A DNA stretch of 64,000 bases from NCBI RefSeq assembly GCF_019711515.1, contig NZ_JAIGNO010000010.1, positions 35,687 through 99,686 of the forward strand, read 5' to 3'. Source of the stretch: Qipengyuania qiaonensis. GTDB taxonomy: Bacteria > Pseudomonadota > Alphaproteobacteria > Sphingomonadales > Sphingomonadaceae. The notes under the pieces were generated by a model. The model was not told where the DNA came from, did not search any database, and saw nothing but the letters and a program-made list of their open reading frames with translations. Position 1 is the stretch's first letter; each line of letters opens with the position of its first letter. Positions 54,963 through 63,949 of this stretch are shown here, one piece after another. The translations under genes and the position numbers were made by a program.

Positions 54963-56912
54963 CTAGCGATGCTGCCTTCCGTCTATGAGCGCATCGACAA
55001 CGCCCGGATCGGCTAGCGTCGACGTATCGCCCAGCGATTCGAAATCGTTTTCTGCGATCTTGCGCAGGATGCGGCGCATGATCTTCCCGCTCCGGGTCTT
55101 GGGCAGGGCGGGCGTGAAATGCAAATGGTCCGGAGTGGCGATAGGGCCGATTTCCTTGCGGACGTGCGCGCGCAGTTCGCCGCTGAGATCGTCGCTTGGC
55201 TTTTCGCCGGCATTCAGCGTGACGTAGCAGTAGATCCCCTGGCCCTTGATATCGTGCGGGAAGCCGACGACCGCCGCTTCGCTGACCTTGGAGTGGAGTA
55301 CGAGTGCGCTCTCGACTTCGGCAGTGCCCATACGGTGACCCGATACGTTGATCACATCGTCGACCCGCCCGGTGATCCAGTAATACCCGTCCTCGTCGCG
55401 GCGGCAGCCGTCGCCGGTGAAGTATTTGCCCTTGTAGGTGCTGAAATAGGTTTGCACGAAACGGTCGTGATCGCCGTAGACGGTGCGCGCCTGTCCGGGC
55501 CAGCTACGGGTGATGCACAGATTGCCCTCGGTCGCGCCGTCGAGGACATTTCCGTCATTGTCGACCAGTTGCGGACACACACCGAAAAAGGGGCGGCCCG
55601 CGCTGCCCGGTTTCATGTCGTGTGCGCCGGGCAGGGTGGTGATCATGCAGCCGCCGGTTTCGGTCTGCCACCAGGTGTCGATGATCGGCAACTGCCCCTT
55701 GCCGACCGTATCGTAATACCAGCGCCAGGCTTCGGGATTGATGGGTTCGCCCACGCTGCCAAGCAGGCGGAGCGAGGAGAGATCATGCTTTTTCACATGC
55801 GCCTCGCCCTCGCGCATCAGGGCGCGGATGGCGGTGGGGGCCGTGTAGAAGATATTGACCTTGTGTTTTTCGCAAACCGCCCAGAACCGGTCGTGATCGG
55901 GATAATTGGGCACGCCTTCGAACATCAGGGCGGTGGCGCCGTTCAGCAGCGGGCCGTAGACGATATAGCTGTGCCCGGTCACCCAACCGATATCGGCAGT
56001 GCACCAGAAGACCTCGCCTTCACGGTAATCGAAGATGTAGCGGAAGGTGGTTTCGGTCCACACGGCATAGCCGCCAGTGGTGTGGAGCACGCCCTTCGGG
56101 GTTCCCGTCGAACCGGAAGTGTACAGAATGAAGAGCGGGTCTTCCGCGTTCATCGGCTCGCATGCGCAGTCACCCGGAACGTCCGCAGACAACTCGTGAT
56201 ACCAGTGATCGCGGCCTTCTGTCATGGTCACCGAACCGTCCGTGTGTCTGATGACCAGAACACCCTTGTTCGGCACTTTTTCAAGCGCTTGATCGACATT
56301 GTTTTTCAGCGGAATCGGCTTGCCGCCGCGCAGCCCTTCGTCGGCGGTGACAATCCAGTCGCTGGCGCAATCCTTGACCCGGCCGGCGATCGCATCGGGG
56401 CTGAACCCGCCGAAAATCACCGAATGAATCGCTCCGACCCGTGCGCAGGCCAGCATTGCATAGGCACCCTCGGGGACCATTGGCATGTAGATCGTGACCC
56501 GGTCACCCTTGGAAACACCCAATTTCTTCAAGGTGTTGGCCATGCGGATCACTTCGGCCTGAAGCTCGGCATAGCTGATATGGCGGGGGTCGCCTCCCGG
56601 ATCGTCGGGTTCGAAGATCAGGGCGGTACGATTGCCATTCCCGGCGATTACATGACGGTCCACCGCATTGTGACAGATGTTGAGCGCCCCATCCTCGAAC
56701 CATTTGATCGAAACCGGATCGTAGGACCAGTTGGCAATCCGGCTTGGCGGGGTGAACCATTCGAGCCGTTGGGCCTGTCCCGCCCAGAATGAATCCGCGT
56801 CTTCGATGCTGCGGGCATAAAGCGCCTGATAATCGTCCAGGGAGCAATTGGTACGGTCCGTGGCTGCCGCAGGGCGCTCTATCCAGTCCGATCGATCAGC
56901 TGCTTGCGTCAT
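54963..56912 (-). CDS. acs: Acetyl-CoA synthetase
   Basis: AMP-forming ligase converting acetate, CoA and ATP to acetyl-CoA. The 649-residue product has normal length. Signatures: P-loop-like [71 protein letters not shown], and [11 protein letters not shown] with the catalytic lysine K610 that is typically regulated by acetylation. ATG 56912 ([10 protein letters not shown]) is 9 bases after GAGGAG; an in-frame ATG at 56921 abuts that site and is less likely. It is divergent from a TonB receptor gene. Confidence 0.97.
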   Translation of the reverse strand: MTQAADRSDWIERPAAATDRTNCSLDDYQALYARSIEDADSFWAGQAQRLEWFTPPSRIANWSYDPVSIKWFEDGALNICHNAVDRHVIAGNGNRTALIFEPDDPGGDPRHISYAELQAEVIRMANTLKKLGVSKGDRVTIYMPMVPEGAYAMLACARVGAIHSVIFGGFSPDAIAGRVKDCASDWIVTADEGLRGGKPIPLKNNVDQALEKVPNKGVLVIRHTDGSVTMTEGRDHWYHELSADVPGDCACEPMNAEDPLFILYTSGSTGTPKGVLHTTGGYAVWTETTFRYIFDYREGEVFWCTADIGWVTGHSYIVYGPLLNGATALMFEGVPNYPDHDRFWAVCEKHKVNIFYTAPTAIRALMREGEAHVKKHDLSSLRLLGSVGEPINPEAWRWYYDTVGKGQLPIIDTWWQTETGGCMITTLPGAHDMKPGSAGRPFFGVCPQLVDNDGNVLDGATEGNLCITRSWPGQARTVYGDHDRFVQTYFSTYKGKYFTGDGCRRDEDGYYWITGRVDDVINVSGHRMGTAEVESALVLHSKVSEAAVVGFPHDIKGQGIYCYVTLNAGEKPSDDLSGELRAHVRKEIGPIATPDHLHFTPALPKTRSGKIMRRILRKIAENDFESLGDTSTLADPGVVDALIDGRQHR

Positions 56913-57020
56913 GCGTCTCATCTCCTCTCGCACGAGATCATCTCTAGGCATTCAACGCTCCGGTGCAAACGCTTAGCTGGCGCTCGCATTCGGCGCGATC
57001 TCAAGTTAAGGCCCGAACCG

Positions 57021-59030
57021 ATGGCTATTTTCCGATACCTGACCGCCGGCAGCATAATCGCCTTGGCCGCTGCTCACTCTGCGCTTGCTCAGTCCGATGA
57101 GCCCGTGATCGTCGTGACCGGAGAGGGGCTTCAGGAAACCCCGGCAGCCCCGGCATACGATGTGCAGGTGGTCGACGAAGAGCAGCTTCGTTCCACGTCT
57201 TCGGGACGGATCGAGGATGCCCTCTCATCCGTGGCCGGGTTCCAGCAGTTCCGTCGCTCCGACAGTCGCTCGGCCAACGCATCGGCGCAGGGGGCGACTT
57301 TGCGCGCACTTGGCGGAAACGCGAGCAGTCGGGCTCTTGTGCTGCTCGACGGTGTGCCGATGAGCGATCCATTTTTCGGCTATGTTCCATTCAGCGCGCT
57401 TGCTCCGGAGCGCCTGTCGCAGATTCGGGTGACGCGGGGCGGGGGGGCGGGTCCGTTCGGGGCCGGCGCACTTGCGGGCACGATCGAGTTGGAAAGCGCA
57501 GGCATCAACGCGTTGCAGGGTTTCGCAGGTCAGCTACTCGCTAACGATCGGGGCGAGACCGAAGCCTCGGCCAGCGCCGGCGTACAGCTGGGCAGCGGGT
57601 TCGTTGTCGCATCAGGCCGGTGGGATCGGGGCGAGGGCTTTTATACGACACCGGTTGCCGATCGGGTGCCGGCCTCGGCGCGGGCATCTTTCGATGGCTG
57701 GTCCGCCCAGCTCCGCGGAGCCGCGCCGATTGCCAGCGATGTCGAGCTGCAGTTTCGCGGCCTCGCCTATCGCGGCACGCGCACATTGCGTTTCGAAGGT
57801 GCGGACAGCAGCATCGAAGGTCAGGACGCCAGTATCCGCCTGGTAGGACGGGGAGAGTGGCAATTCGACGCCATCGCCTATGTTCAATCGCGCAATTTTA
57901 CCAATGTTGTCATTTCCTCGACTCTCTTCACCCCTGTGCTGGACCAACGAAACACGCCATCTACCGGGCTCGGCGGCAAGCTGGAACTCCGGCCACCGGT
58001 GGGCGGCGATCACGTTCTGCGCTTCGGTGCAGATTATCGCCTTTCGGACGGTGAACTGTTCGAAACCGCAATAAGCGCATTCTCCGGCAACGTAACCGCG
58101 CGTCGGAATGCCGGCGGAATCAACACCGATTTCGGACTGTTTCTGGAGGACGACTGGACCCTAGGTGCGCTCACAATGACAGCAGGCGCCCGTCTCGACC
58201 GCTGGACGATCCGCGCCGGTTTCTTCAGCGAGCGGGACCAGGCTGGTTTGCCTAGCAAGGCCACTACCTATCCGGACAGGGCCGGGTGGGACGTTTCTTT
58301 CAGGGGCGGTTTGCTCTTCCGAGCGAACGAGACGGTTGCGATTCGTGCTGCCGCCTATTCCAGCTTGCGTTTGCCCACGCTCAACGAACTGTACAGGCCC
58401 TTCGTGGTCTTCCCGGTGGAAACACAGGCGAACGCGGACCTGGAGAACGAGCGGCTCGAAGGCTTTGAGGCTGGCATCGACCTCACGCCTGTCGAGGGCG
58501 TATCCCTGTCGTTCACAGCCTTCGACAATCGGGTGCAGAATGCCATTGCAAATGTCACGATCGATACGAACTTACGCCAGCGCCGGAATATCGACTCTAT
58601 TCATTCGCGCGGGGTGGAGGCATCCGCGAAGGCCGATATCGGCGATTTCAGCATGGATGCCTCCGCTTCGTGGACCGATGCCGAAGCTCGGGGTTCCGGG
58701 CTGGCGGCGATGCTCGATGGAAAGCGCCCTTCGCAGACCCCGCGCTTTATCGGCGGCGCGACGCTTTCTTATCGGCCAGCGCGGAACTGGCTCCTGTCCA
58801 CCACGCTGCGCTATATCGGTGCGCAGTTCGAAGACGACCTGGAAACAGACGTTCTGCCGTCCGCCACCACGCTCGATGCTTTCGCCAGGGTCCCGATAAC
58901 CGGCAAGCTGGCGCTGATCCTGCGTGGAGAAAATCTCCTCGGAGAAACGATCGTCACGCGTAATCAGGGTGGTTCGATCGACTTGGGCGCCCCGCGAACG
59001 GTGTGGGGCGGACTACACTACGGTTTCTAG
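57021..59030 (+). CDS. TonB-dependent outer-membrane receptor
   Basis: A 669-residue outer-membrane importer with signal peptide LTAGSIIALAAAHSALA, a TonB-box-like EPVIVVTGEG, a plug domain (GRIEDALSSVAGFQQFRRSDSRSANASAQGATLRALGG, VTRGGGAGPFGAGALAGTIEL) and a barrel ending TVWGGLHYGF with terminal Phe. The plug resembles the BtuB/FecA-like and oligomer-substrate receptors, but the ligand cannot be named. The ATG at 57021 is at the start of the signal; the frame is open to 56904 inside the acs 5' end. It lies divergently next to acs; no neighbouring transporter or siderophore gene. Confidence 0.9.
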   Translation: MAIFRYLTAGSIIALAAAHSALAQSDEPVIVVTGEGLQETPAAPAYDVQVVDEEQLRSTSSGRIEDALSSVAGFQQFRRSDSRSANASAQGATLRALGGNASSRALVLLDGVPMSDPFFGYVPFSALAPERLSQIRVTRGGGAGPFGAGALAGTIELESAGINALQGFAGQLLANDRGETEASASAGVQLGSGFVVASGRWDRGEGFYTTPVADRVPASARASFDGWSAQLRGAAPIASDVELQFRGLAYRGTRTLRFEGADSSIEGQDASIRLVGRGEWQFDAIAYVQSRNFTNVVISSTLFTPVLDQRNTPSTGLGGKLELRPPVGGDHVLRFGADYRLSDGELFETAISAFSGNVTARRNAGGINTDFGLFLEDDWTLGALTMTAGARLDRWTIRAGFFSERDQAGLPSKATTYPDRAGWDVSFRGGLLFRANETVAIRAAAYSSLRLPTLNELYRPFVVFPVETQANADLENERLEGFEAGIDLTPVEGVSLSFTAFDNRVQNAIANVTIDTNLRQRRNIDSIHSRGVEASAKADIGDFSMDASASWTDAEARGSGLAAMLDGKRPSQTPRFIGGATLSYRPARNWLLSTTLRYIGAQFEDDLETDVLPSATTLDAFARVPITGKLALILRGENLLGETIVTRNQGGSIDLGAPRTVWGGLHYGF

Positions 59031-59034
59031 CGTA

Positions 59035-59157
59035 TCAGGTCGCGTCGTCGACCGTGTTGGCAACCGATTTCAGGTCGTCGCCCACTCCACGGACGGTGTT
59101 GCACCCACTGAGTACGAATGTGGCGATGAACAGGGCGGCAATAGTGGCGCGGCGCAT
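59035..59157 (-). CDS. Entericidin-like small lipoprotein
   Basis: A 40-residue protein: signal MRRATIAALFIATFVLSG with Cys19 in the lipobox LSGC, then mature CNTVRGVGDDLKSVANTVDD. The 'CNTVRGxGxD' start and the short amphipathic helix are the entericidin A/B (EcnAB) pattern, a membrane lipoprotein family linked to stress and programmed lysis in enterobacteria. It is convergent with the TonB receptor and separated from its stop by 4 bases. It stands alone, without a second ecn gene. Function in Alphaproteobacteria is not established. Confidence 0.8.
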   Translation of the reverse strand: MRRATIAALFIATFVLSGCNTVRGVGDDLKSVANTVDDAT

Positions 59158-59207
59158 GAAAATAATCCGGGATGATTGGCGTTACCTAGCCAAGAGGTGA
59201 CACTAAT

Positions 59208-59240
59208 TTCATCGCGCATGCAAGCCTGCTGCGCGATGAA
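59208..59240 (-). terminator. 11-bp perfect hairpin next to the tRNA fragment
   Basis: TTCATCGCGCA (59208-59218) and TGCGCGATGAA (59230-59240) are exact reverse complements around an 11-base loop that can pair further. On the minus strand it lies 20 bases after the CCA of the tRNA fragment, consistent with the original terminator of that tRNA gene. Confidence 0.55.
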
Positions 59241-59260
59241 GGTGTGACGCAAATCGAGTA

Positions 59261-59288
59261 TGGTCGGGGAGGGAGGATTCGAACCCAC
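59261..59288 (-). tRNA. Detached 3' end of a tRNA gene (proline-type), probable attachment site
   Basis: The minus strand reads TTCGAAT (T loop), CCTCC (3' T-stem), CTCCCCG (3' acceptor), A and CCA, ending at 59261. The matching 5' acceptor CGGGGAG, D arm and anticodon arm are absent; the T-stem 5' side (GTGGG) no longer pairs fully and the sequence beyond 59290 is unrelated. The acceptor/discriminator/CCA combination fits tRNA-Pro. Such 3' fragments are left at the distal end of elements that integrate into tRNA genes. Confidence 0.7.
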
Positions 59289-59375
59289 TTTATCGACGGA
59301 AAAAAGTGACGGTTTTTCGCGGTTTATGAGAACCCCAAGGGCGTTTGTGCTACGCTTTTGTGTACCGGTCTAGTG

Positions 59376-59747
59376 TCAGGAGTAGGCTTGGTGAAATTGG
59401 GTGCGGAAAACTGCGCGGCCAGGGCCTTCTTTCTCACCTAACATCCTCTCAAATGTGTCCACCAGTGACGTGGGCGTCCAAAATTCGAGCGAGGCTGGAG
59501 GATCTGATCTGGTGGAGACTCTCGCAGCGTTGGCGAGGCATCGGTCGAGATGCGCCGCAAGTGCACGGCGAACTTCAGCTTCGTCGTAGAAAATTCCCAC
59601 CAAGAAGTTACCGGTAACGCCTTCGCCAGTGGCACCGTTTTCGACGGCGGCCACCCAGATTTCACGCTGGCAGGTTGGATCAATATCGGCAAGCTCGCAG
59701 AGACAATCCGCCGGCATTTCGCAATTGGAGAACAGTACTTGGAACAT
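59376..59747 (-). CDS. Hypothetical protein in the island
   Basis: A 123-residue protein from ATG 59747 (a TTG at 59768 is in the same frame). No family recognised. It has four Cys in the first third (SNCEMPADCLCELADIDPTCQ), then EIWVAAVENGATGEGVTGNFLVGIFYDEAEVRRALAAHLDRCL, an alpha/beta pattern, and no signal peptide or membrane helix. The opposite strand is also open over part of this stretch (59550-59903), but its translation is less protein-like. Coding status is moderate. Confidence 0.45.
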   Translation of the reverse strand: MFQVLFSNCEMPADCLCELADIDPTCQREIWVAAVENGATGEGVTGNFLVGIFYDEAEVRRALAAHLDRCLANAARVSTRSDPPASLEFWTPTSLVDTFERMLGEKEGPGRAVFRTQFHQAYS

Positions 59748-59813
59748 CGCGAAGTAACGGTCCGTCAAGAAGGTGAGCGTCTACATGCGAGGGAGAGAGC
59801 TGAGTGTCCCCCG

Positions 59814-60935
59814 TCAGCCAGTCGTTTCGTCAGATCGAGCGACCACTGTGGCTCCGCCGAACACCATCTGGTTGCGCGCTGCCGGTTGGAACAGGCCATA
59901 TAGGAACCTCGTGCCTTCACCGCTTTCACTATCTAGGGCGTCTCTTGCTTCTGGCGGCAATGCGATTTGCAGAGCGCCAACATTGTCGGTCACCTGATCC
60001 GCACGGCTGACCCCCATAAGGGTGGATACAACGCCGGGACGTCCGGCGACCCATGCGAGCGCGACACGGGCAGGGGTTTCGCCGATCTTCTCCGCCACAT
60101 TTTTGACGGTATCGACTATACGCCAGTTACGATCGGTGAAGAGCGTGTCGCCAAAGGGATTGTCGCCGTCGAGGCGTTTGTCATCAGCCGATCTGCTACC
60201 GGCCGTGCCCCCCTTGCTGGGAACACCGCCAGCGCGCGATGGACCAGCTTCGACCGTTGAGCGGTCATACTTGCCGGTCAGAAGGCCGTAGGCGAGCGGG
60301 CTCCATGGTATCAGGCCCATTCCGAATTCCCTCGCCAGAGACACGTGCTCATCCTCTACGCCGCGCTCGACGAGCGAATAGAAATATTGCAGCCCGATCG
60401 GCGCCGGGAGGCCGTGCACATGCGCAAGGGTTGCTAGCTGGGCGACGAACCACGCAGGGCTGTTCGACAGGCCCCAGTACCGGATTTTGCCTCTAGCCAC
60501 GAGGCCGCACATCGTTTGCAGCAATTCCAGCGCCGGGGTGATGCCGTCCCAGACATGAACCCAGTAGAGATCGATAAAGTCGGTCTGCATCCGCTTGAGC
60601 GAGCGGTTCACCGACGCTTCGATGTGTCGTCTGCCTTGCCCTCCCTCATGCGAACCGTTGCCGGTGTTGAAGCCGGATTTTGTCGCCAGCACCAGGCGTT
60701 GGCGCAGTCCGCTTTCGTTAACGAATTTTCCGACCATCTCTTCCGACGCGCCGCCGGAATAGACATCAGCCGTATCGATGAAATTCCCGCCTAGGTCGAC
60801 ATAACGCTCGAAGACGGACCGGCTAGCTGCCTCGTCCATGCCCCAACGCGGTGTGCCGAATGTCATCGTGCCAAGTGCAAGGGGGCTGACAAGCAAACCT
60901 GACGATCCGAGCGAGCGAAGTGTAGCGAGGTCCAT
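59814..60935 (-). CDS. Aldo/keto reductase
   Basis: NADPH-dependent oxidoreductase of the aldo/keto reductase superfamily. The 373-residue product has a TIM-barrel pattern with the catalytic Asp/Tyr segment NFIDTADVYSGGASEEMVGKF, the Lys strand LVLATKSGF, the catalytic His segment DLYWVHVWDG, and IPWSPLAYGLLTGKY. A Ser/Gly-rich loop (about 230-265) is longer than usual. The ATG has GGAGATATTCT upstream with good spacing. A LysR regulator is encoded divergently 96 bases away and probably controls it. Substrate unknown. Confidence 0.92.
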   Translation of the reverse strand: MDLATLRSLGSSGLLVSPLALGTMTFGTPRWGMDEAASRSVFERYVDLGGNFIDTADVYSGGASEEMVGKFVNESGLRQRLVLATKSGFNTGNGSHEGGQGRRHIEASVNRSLKRMQTDFIDLYWVHVWDGITPALELLQTMCGLVARGKIRYWGLSNSPAWFVAQLATLAHVHGLPAPIGLQYFYSLVERGVEDEHVSLAREFGMGLIPWSPLAYGLLTGKYDRSTVEAGPSRAGGVPSKGGTAGSRSADDKRLDGDNPFGDTLFTDRNWRIVDTVKNVAEKIGETPARVALAWVAGRPGVVSTLMGVSRADQVTDNVGALQIALPPEARDALDSESGEGTRFLYGLFQPAARNQMVFGGATVVARSDETTG

Positions 60936-61031
60936 AGAATATCTCCGATGTATTTCACAAAGAAGCTAGAGATGGCGCTGTGCAGTGATTAGACCACGAT
61001 CATTGAATAGGTTGCTGAAGGAATTTCATGA

Positions 61032-61922
61032 ATGGATCGCGATATCTGGTCCGGGCTCGCGGCGTTTGCGCAAATCGTTGAGGCAGGCAGCTTTGCCGGA
61101 GCAGCCAAGCGACTGGGTATATCCGCCTCGGCGCTGAGCCATGCCATGCGGTCTCTCGAAGCACGCCTCGATATTCGTCTGCTCAACCGTACCACCCGCT
61201 CGCTTGCCCCAACCGATGCTGGGCAGATTTTGCTTGCTCGGCTTCAGCCAGCGCTGGCTTCGGTCGAGGATGTGCTCGGCGAGATGGAAAACCTCCGCAC
61301 CACGCCAATCGGGCGCATCCGCGTCAATACCCACAAGCCCGCCGCCGCCTATGTGATCATGCCAAAACTATCCAGATTTCTGCGCGGCAATCCCGACGTA
61401 TTGATCGAACTCACCGTAAACGACGGCCTGGTTGATATCGTCGCCGAGCGCTTTGACTGCGGCGTACGGCACGACAAAGCGCTGCAGGCCGACATGATCT
61501 CAGTGCGGATCAGCGATCCTCTAACGCTCGTCTTTGTAGCTGCGCCCGACTATCTTGACCATCATGGAAGCCCGGATAGCCCCAACGATCTCGCCGCCCA
61601 CAAATGCATTAGCTACCGACACGCGACGTCCGGCGCGATCCACCGCTGGGAATTCGAATGCGACGGGGAGCGCAAGCAGCAAGCCGTGCCGGCCAACTTC
61701 GTGACCAACGATATCGAAATGATGCGGGACGCTGCAATAAGTGGCTATGGAGTTTGCTGCCTGCTGATGCAGCAGGCAGCCGAACACCTGCAATCGGGCG
61801 CCCTCGTGGAAGTGATGCAGGGGTTTGCACCATCATTGCCGCCATGCCACTTATACTATCCGAGCAAGCGACAGCCAACGGCCGCCTTCACGGCTTTCGT
61901 GGATGCGATGCGTTCGTCATGA
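61032..61922 (+). CDS. LysR-family transcriptional regulator
   Basis: A 296-residue regulator. The N-terminal winged HTH (residues 1-60) has FAQIVEAGSFAGAAKRLGISASALSHAMRSLEARLDIRLLNRTTRSLAPT, and a periplasmic-binding-like effector domain follows (RIRVNTHKPAAAYVIMPKLSRFL onward). It belongs to the subgroup beside oxidoreductases (AaeR/PgrR-like). The ATG at 61032 follows AAGGA. Divergent from the aldo/keto reductase gene, the usual placement for its target; no convincing T-N11-A site was fixed by eye. Confidence 0.93.
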   Translation: MDRDIWSGLAAFAQIVEAGSFAGAAKRLGISASALSHAMRSLEARLDIRLLNRTTRSLAPTDAGQILLARLQPALASVEDVLGEMENLRTTPIGRIRVNTHKPAAAYVIMPKLSRFLRGNPDVLIELTVNDGLVDIVAERFDCGVRHDKALQADMISVRISDPLTLVFVAAPDYLDHHGSPDSPNDLAAHKCISYRHATSGAIHRWEFECDGERKQQAVPANFVTNDIEMMRDAAISGYGVCCLLMQQAAEHLQSGALVEVMQGFAPSLPPCHLYYPSKRQPTAAFTAFVDAMRSS

Positions 61923-62248
61923 TTGTCACTTCGATGCCAAAGCTCGATGTGACACTGACAGAAATTGGGCTGATTGCGGAACTGGGGCTTTCAATGCAAA
62001 CGGCGGGCAGAGCCGACATTCGGTTTCCGGCCAAAGGACAGCCGCAGCGTTTGTGGGAGGACTTCCCTCGGAATGGACGGTCACAGGCCCCGTCGTCCTA
62101 CCTCAATTCAACTGCCATGCGACAGCAATGGCTTCGTTATGCGCATTGTGGCGGCAAGACGGACTACGTCACGTTGGCATTGTGTCAGGTCCACGTTACT
62201 CGTCCGCATCAATATGTGAGCTAGAATAGCGCAAGGACTTACGAGCAG
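61923..62248. other. 326-base stretch without a recognisable gene
   Basis: Between the LysR and TetR genes. Short open frames exist (for example 61974-62219) but none has a recognisable domain or convincing ribosome site. It may be degraded coding DNA; nothing further can be supported. The TetR promoter must lie at its right end. Confidence 0.4.
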
Positions 62249-62800
62249 ATGGCCCAGGCGAACCGGTTACGGATTGACGCACGACGTAGCGAAGAAGCTG
62301 TGATTGACGCCGCACGCGCGCTTTTCGCCGCCGAAGGAGTCGACGTGCCTAACCGCAGCATTGCGAATGCCGCTGGTGTGGGCATCGGCACGCTTTACCG
62401 GCGCTTCCCGACGCGCGCTGATCTGATTGCGGCGGTGTTTCGGCAGGAAATCGACGCTTGCGCGGCCGCAACAGAGGACCTTGCCGCAACCCATTCTCCC
62501 TTTGAAGCGCTGGCCGAATGGCTTCGCCGCTTCGCAGCATTCATAGCTACCAAGCGCGGCTTCTCCGCCGCTCTGCATTCGGGCGATCCGGCCTATGCGG
62601 GATTGCCCAGGCATTTTGAGGACCGGTTCTATCCGGCCTTGGACGGACTGCTCAAGACCGCGCGAGAAGCGGGCGTGATCCGGGACGGATTAACCGCTGA
62701 CGACTTGGTCAAGACCGTTGCACGGCTCGTCTCTCCACAGGATACGGGGCTTGGCGAACGAATGCTGGAAGTGCTGATCGACGGGCTGCGGGCCGACTGA
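62249..62800 (+). CDS. TetR-family transcriptional regulator
   Basis: A 183-residue repressor-type protein. The N-terminal HTH reads EEAVIDAARALFAAEGVDVPNRSIANAAGVGIGTLYRRFPTRADLIAAVF (residues about 14-63); the rest is the helical ligand/dimerisation domain including FEALAEWLRRFAAFIATKRGFSAAL. It is convergent with the alpha/beta hydrolase gene, 20 bases apart. A 17-bp perfect dyad in the hydrolase promoter is the likely operator. Confidence 0.92.
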   Translation: MAQANRLRIDARRSEEAVIDAARALFAAEGVDVPNRSIANAAGVGIGTLYRRFPTRADLIAAVFRQEIDACAAATEDLAATHSPFEALAEWLRRFAAFIATKRGFSAALHSGDPAYAGLPRHFEDRFYPALDGLLKTAREAGVIRDGLTADDLVKTVARLVSPQDTGLGERMLEVLIDGLRAD

Positions 62801-62820
62801 TCGCCCGCAGCACGCCTGCG

Positions 62821-63765
62821 TCATTTTTCTTCGATCGTTCCTTGTGAGACCGCAGCACCGCGAACATCACTCACCGCAGTCTTCCAATCGATGTCCGAGC
62901 ACGACAAAGCGCTGAGCAGGAAGGCCATCGACAGTTGCTGGACAGCGGCGACACGCGCCGGATCCTCATCGGTGGTCTCGCGCGCTTCGTAGTTGGGAAT
63001 GCCGCCAAGCGAGTGTTCGCCTCCCTTGACCTTGAACAGCGCTTTGGCGCCGGGGCTAAGGTCGTAGGCCTCGCGCCACCATTCGGGCCCGCGCACGGTC
63101 ATCGCGCCGTTGTCGTTGTCGCCCGCAACCACGAGCGTCGGGGTCTCGAGACCGGAGAAGTCCGGGTGCATAAACGGGAAATTCTGTGCGGCGAATTCAC
63201 TTAGATTGTCGCCGCCGGTGCCAGGCACCGCGAATAGCACTCCTGCCTTCACCCGCGCATCGCGCAGCGAGACAGTCGAGCCATCGTCGGGATCGGGATG
63301 CGTTGCGCCGAGGAACATGGTGGCAGTCTGTGCGCCCCAGGAATGGCCTGCCACCGCAATGCGACTGCGATCGATCCGACCTTTAATGAATGGCGCCGCT
63401 TCCTCGATCGCGTCGAAATTGTCGAGCAGCGCTAGTATGTCCTGCTCGCGATGCCGCCAGAGCTGAGAACGGCGCGGATCGTCGCCGGCGAGCGCCAGCA
63501 TTCGGGAATCGAGATGGGTCGGATTGATGACCACGAAGCCGTTCGATGCCCAGTAGTTCACGAGTGGACCGTAGGTATAGAGCGACTGGCCATTTCCGTG
63601 CGAAAACAGGATGACGGGCAATCTGTCGCCTTCGGCGGGCGCGGTGACGCGGTAGGTCAGAACTTCGCCGCGACCTTCGATCGGTAGCGATAGCGGACCC
63701 ATGGACAGCGCAGGCGCGAGGTCCATGGCTGTCGAGCGGACGGTGGGGGTAGTGTGTGCGGGCAT
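62821..63765 (-). CDS. Alpha/beta hydrolase (dienelactone hydrolase/chlorophyllase-like)
   Basis: A 314-residue serine hydrolase. The oxyanion segment LPVILFSHGNGQSLYTYG is followed by the nucleophile elbow IAVAGHSWGAQTATMF (GHSWG), an Asp region TLVVAGDNDNGAM and a C-terminal His segment VKGGEHSLGG, completing a Ser-Asp-His triad. There is no signal peptide. GGAG precedes the ATG by 5 bases, supporting the start at 63765. It resembles the platelet-activating-factor acetylhydrolase-like/chlorophyllase group. Controlled, by inference, by the adjacent TetR protein. Substrate unknown. Confidence 0.9.
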   Translation of the reverse strand: MPAHTTPTVRSTAMDLAPALSMGPLSLPIEGRGEVLTYRVTAPAEGDRLPVILFSHGNGQSLYTYGPLVNYWASNGFVVINPTHLDSRMLALAGDDPRRSQLWRHREQDILALLDNFDAIEEAAPFIKGRIDRSRIAVAGHSWGAQTATMFLGATHPDPDDGSTVSLRDARVKAGVLFAVPGTGGDNLSEFAAQNFPFMHPDFSGLETPTLVVAGDNDNGAMTVRGPEWWREAYDLSPGAKALFKVKGGEHSLGGIPNYEARETTDEDPARVAAVQQLSMAFLLSALSCSDIDWKTAVSDVRGAAVSQGTIEEK

Positions 63766-63812
63766 TGATTCTCCATAAGCCTAGCGATGATTCTTGGCAC
63801 CGAGTCGTAGAT

Positions 63813-63829
63813 ACGGAACATTGTTCCGT
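63813..63829. promoter_or_regulatory. 17-bp perfect dyad (TetR-type operator) upstream of the hydrolase
   Basis: ACGGAACA (63813-63820), central T, TGTTCCGT (63822-63829): the arms are exact reverse complements. It sits 48-64 bases upstream of the hydrolase ATG, in promoter position. TetR-family operators are commonly 15-20-bp dyads of this form. Confidence 0.6.
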
Positions 63830-63949
63830 TTTCAATGATTATCTTACCTGGTGGGGCACAGCCTTTTGCTCACGTGCTCTTCGAGATGATCGCTGTGAGC
63901 TACGATGAATGACGGCTTACAAGGTAAGCGTGGCGTGGAGGCCGCCTTG

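Noticed and set aside
55119..56792. 557-codon open frame antisense to acs
   Set aside because: It mirrors the acs codons and has no domain features; long antisense frames are expected in GC-rich genes. The same applies to frames antisense to dnaE2 (6066-7598), the RND pump (11553-12935), the PLD gene (17265-18740) and secA (41155-42612).
59070..59288. 72-codon minus-strand frame starting at the tRNA fragment
   Set aside because: Its N-terminal GSNPPSPTI is simply the translated tRNA 3' end, and it overlaps the entericidin-like gene in another frame.
59550..59903. 117-codon plus-strand frame opposite the island hypothetical gene
   Set aside because: No domain, and it also runs antisense into the 3' end of the aldo/keto reductase. 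The minus-strand frame looks more protein-like.
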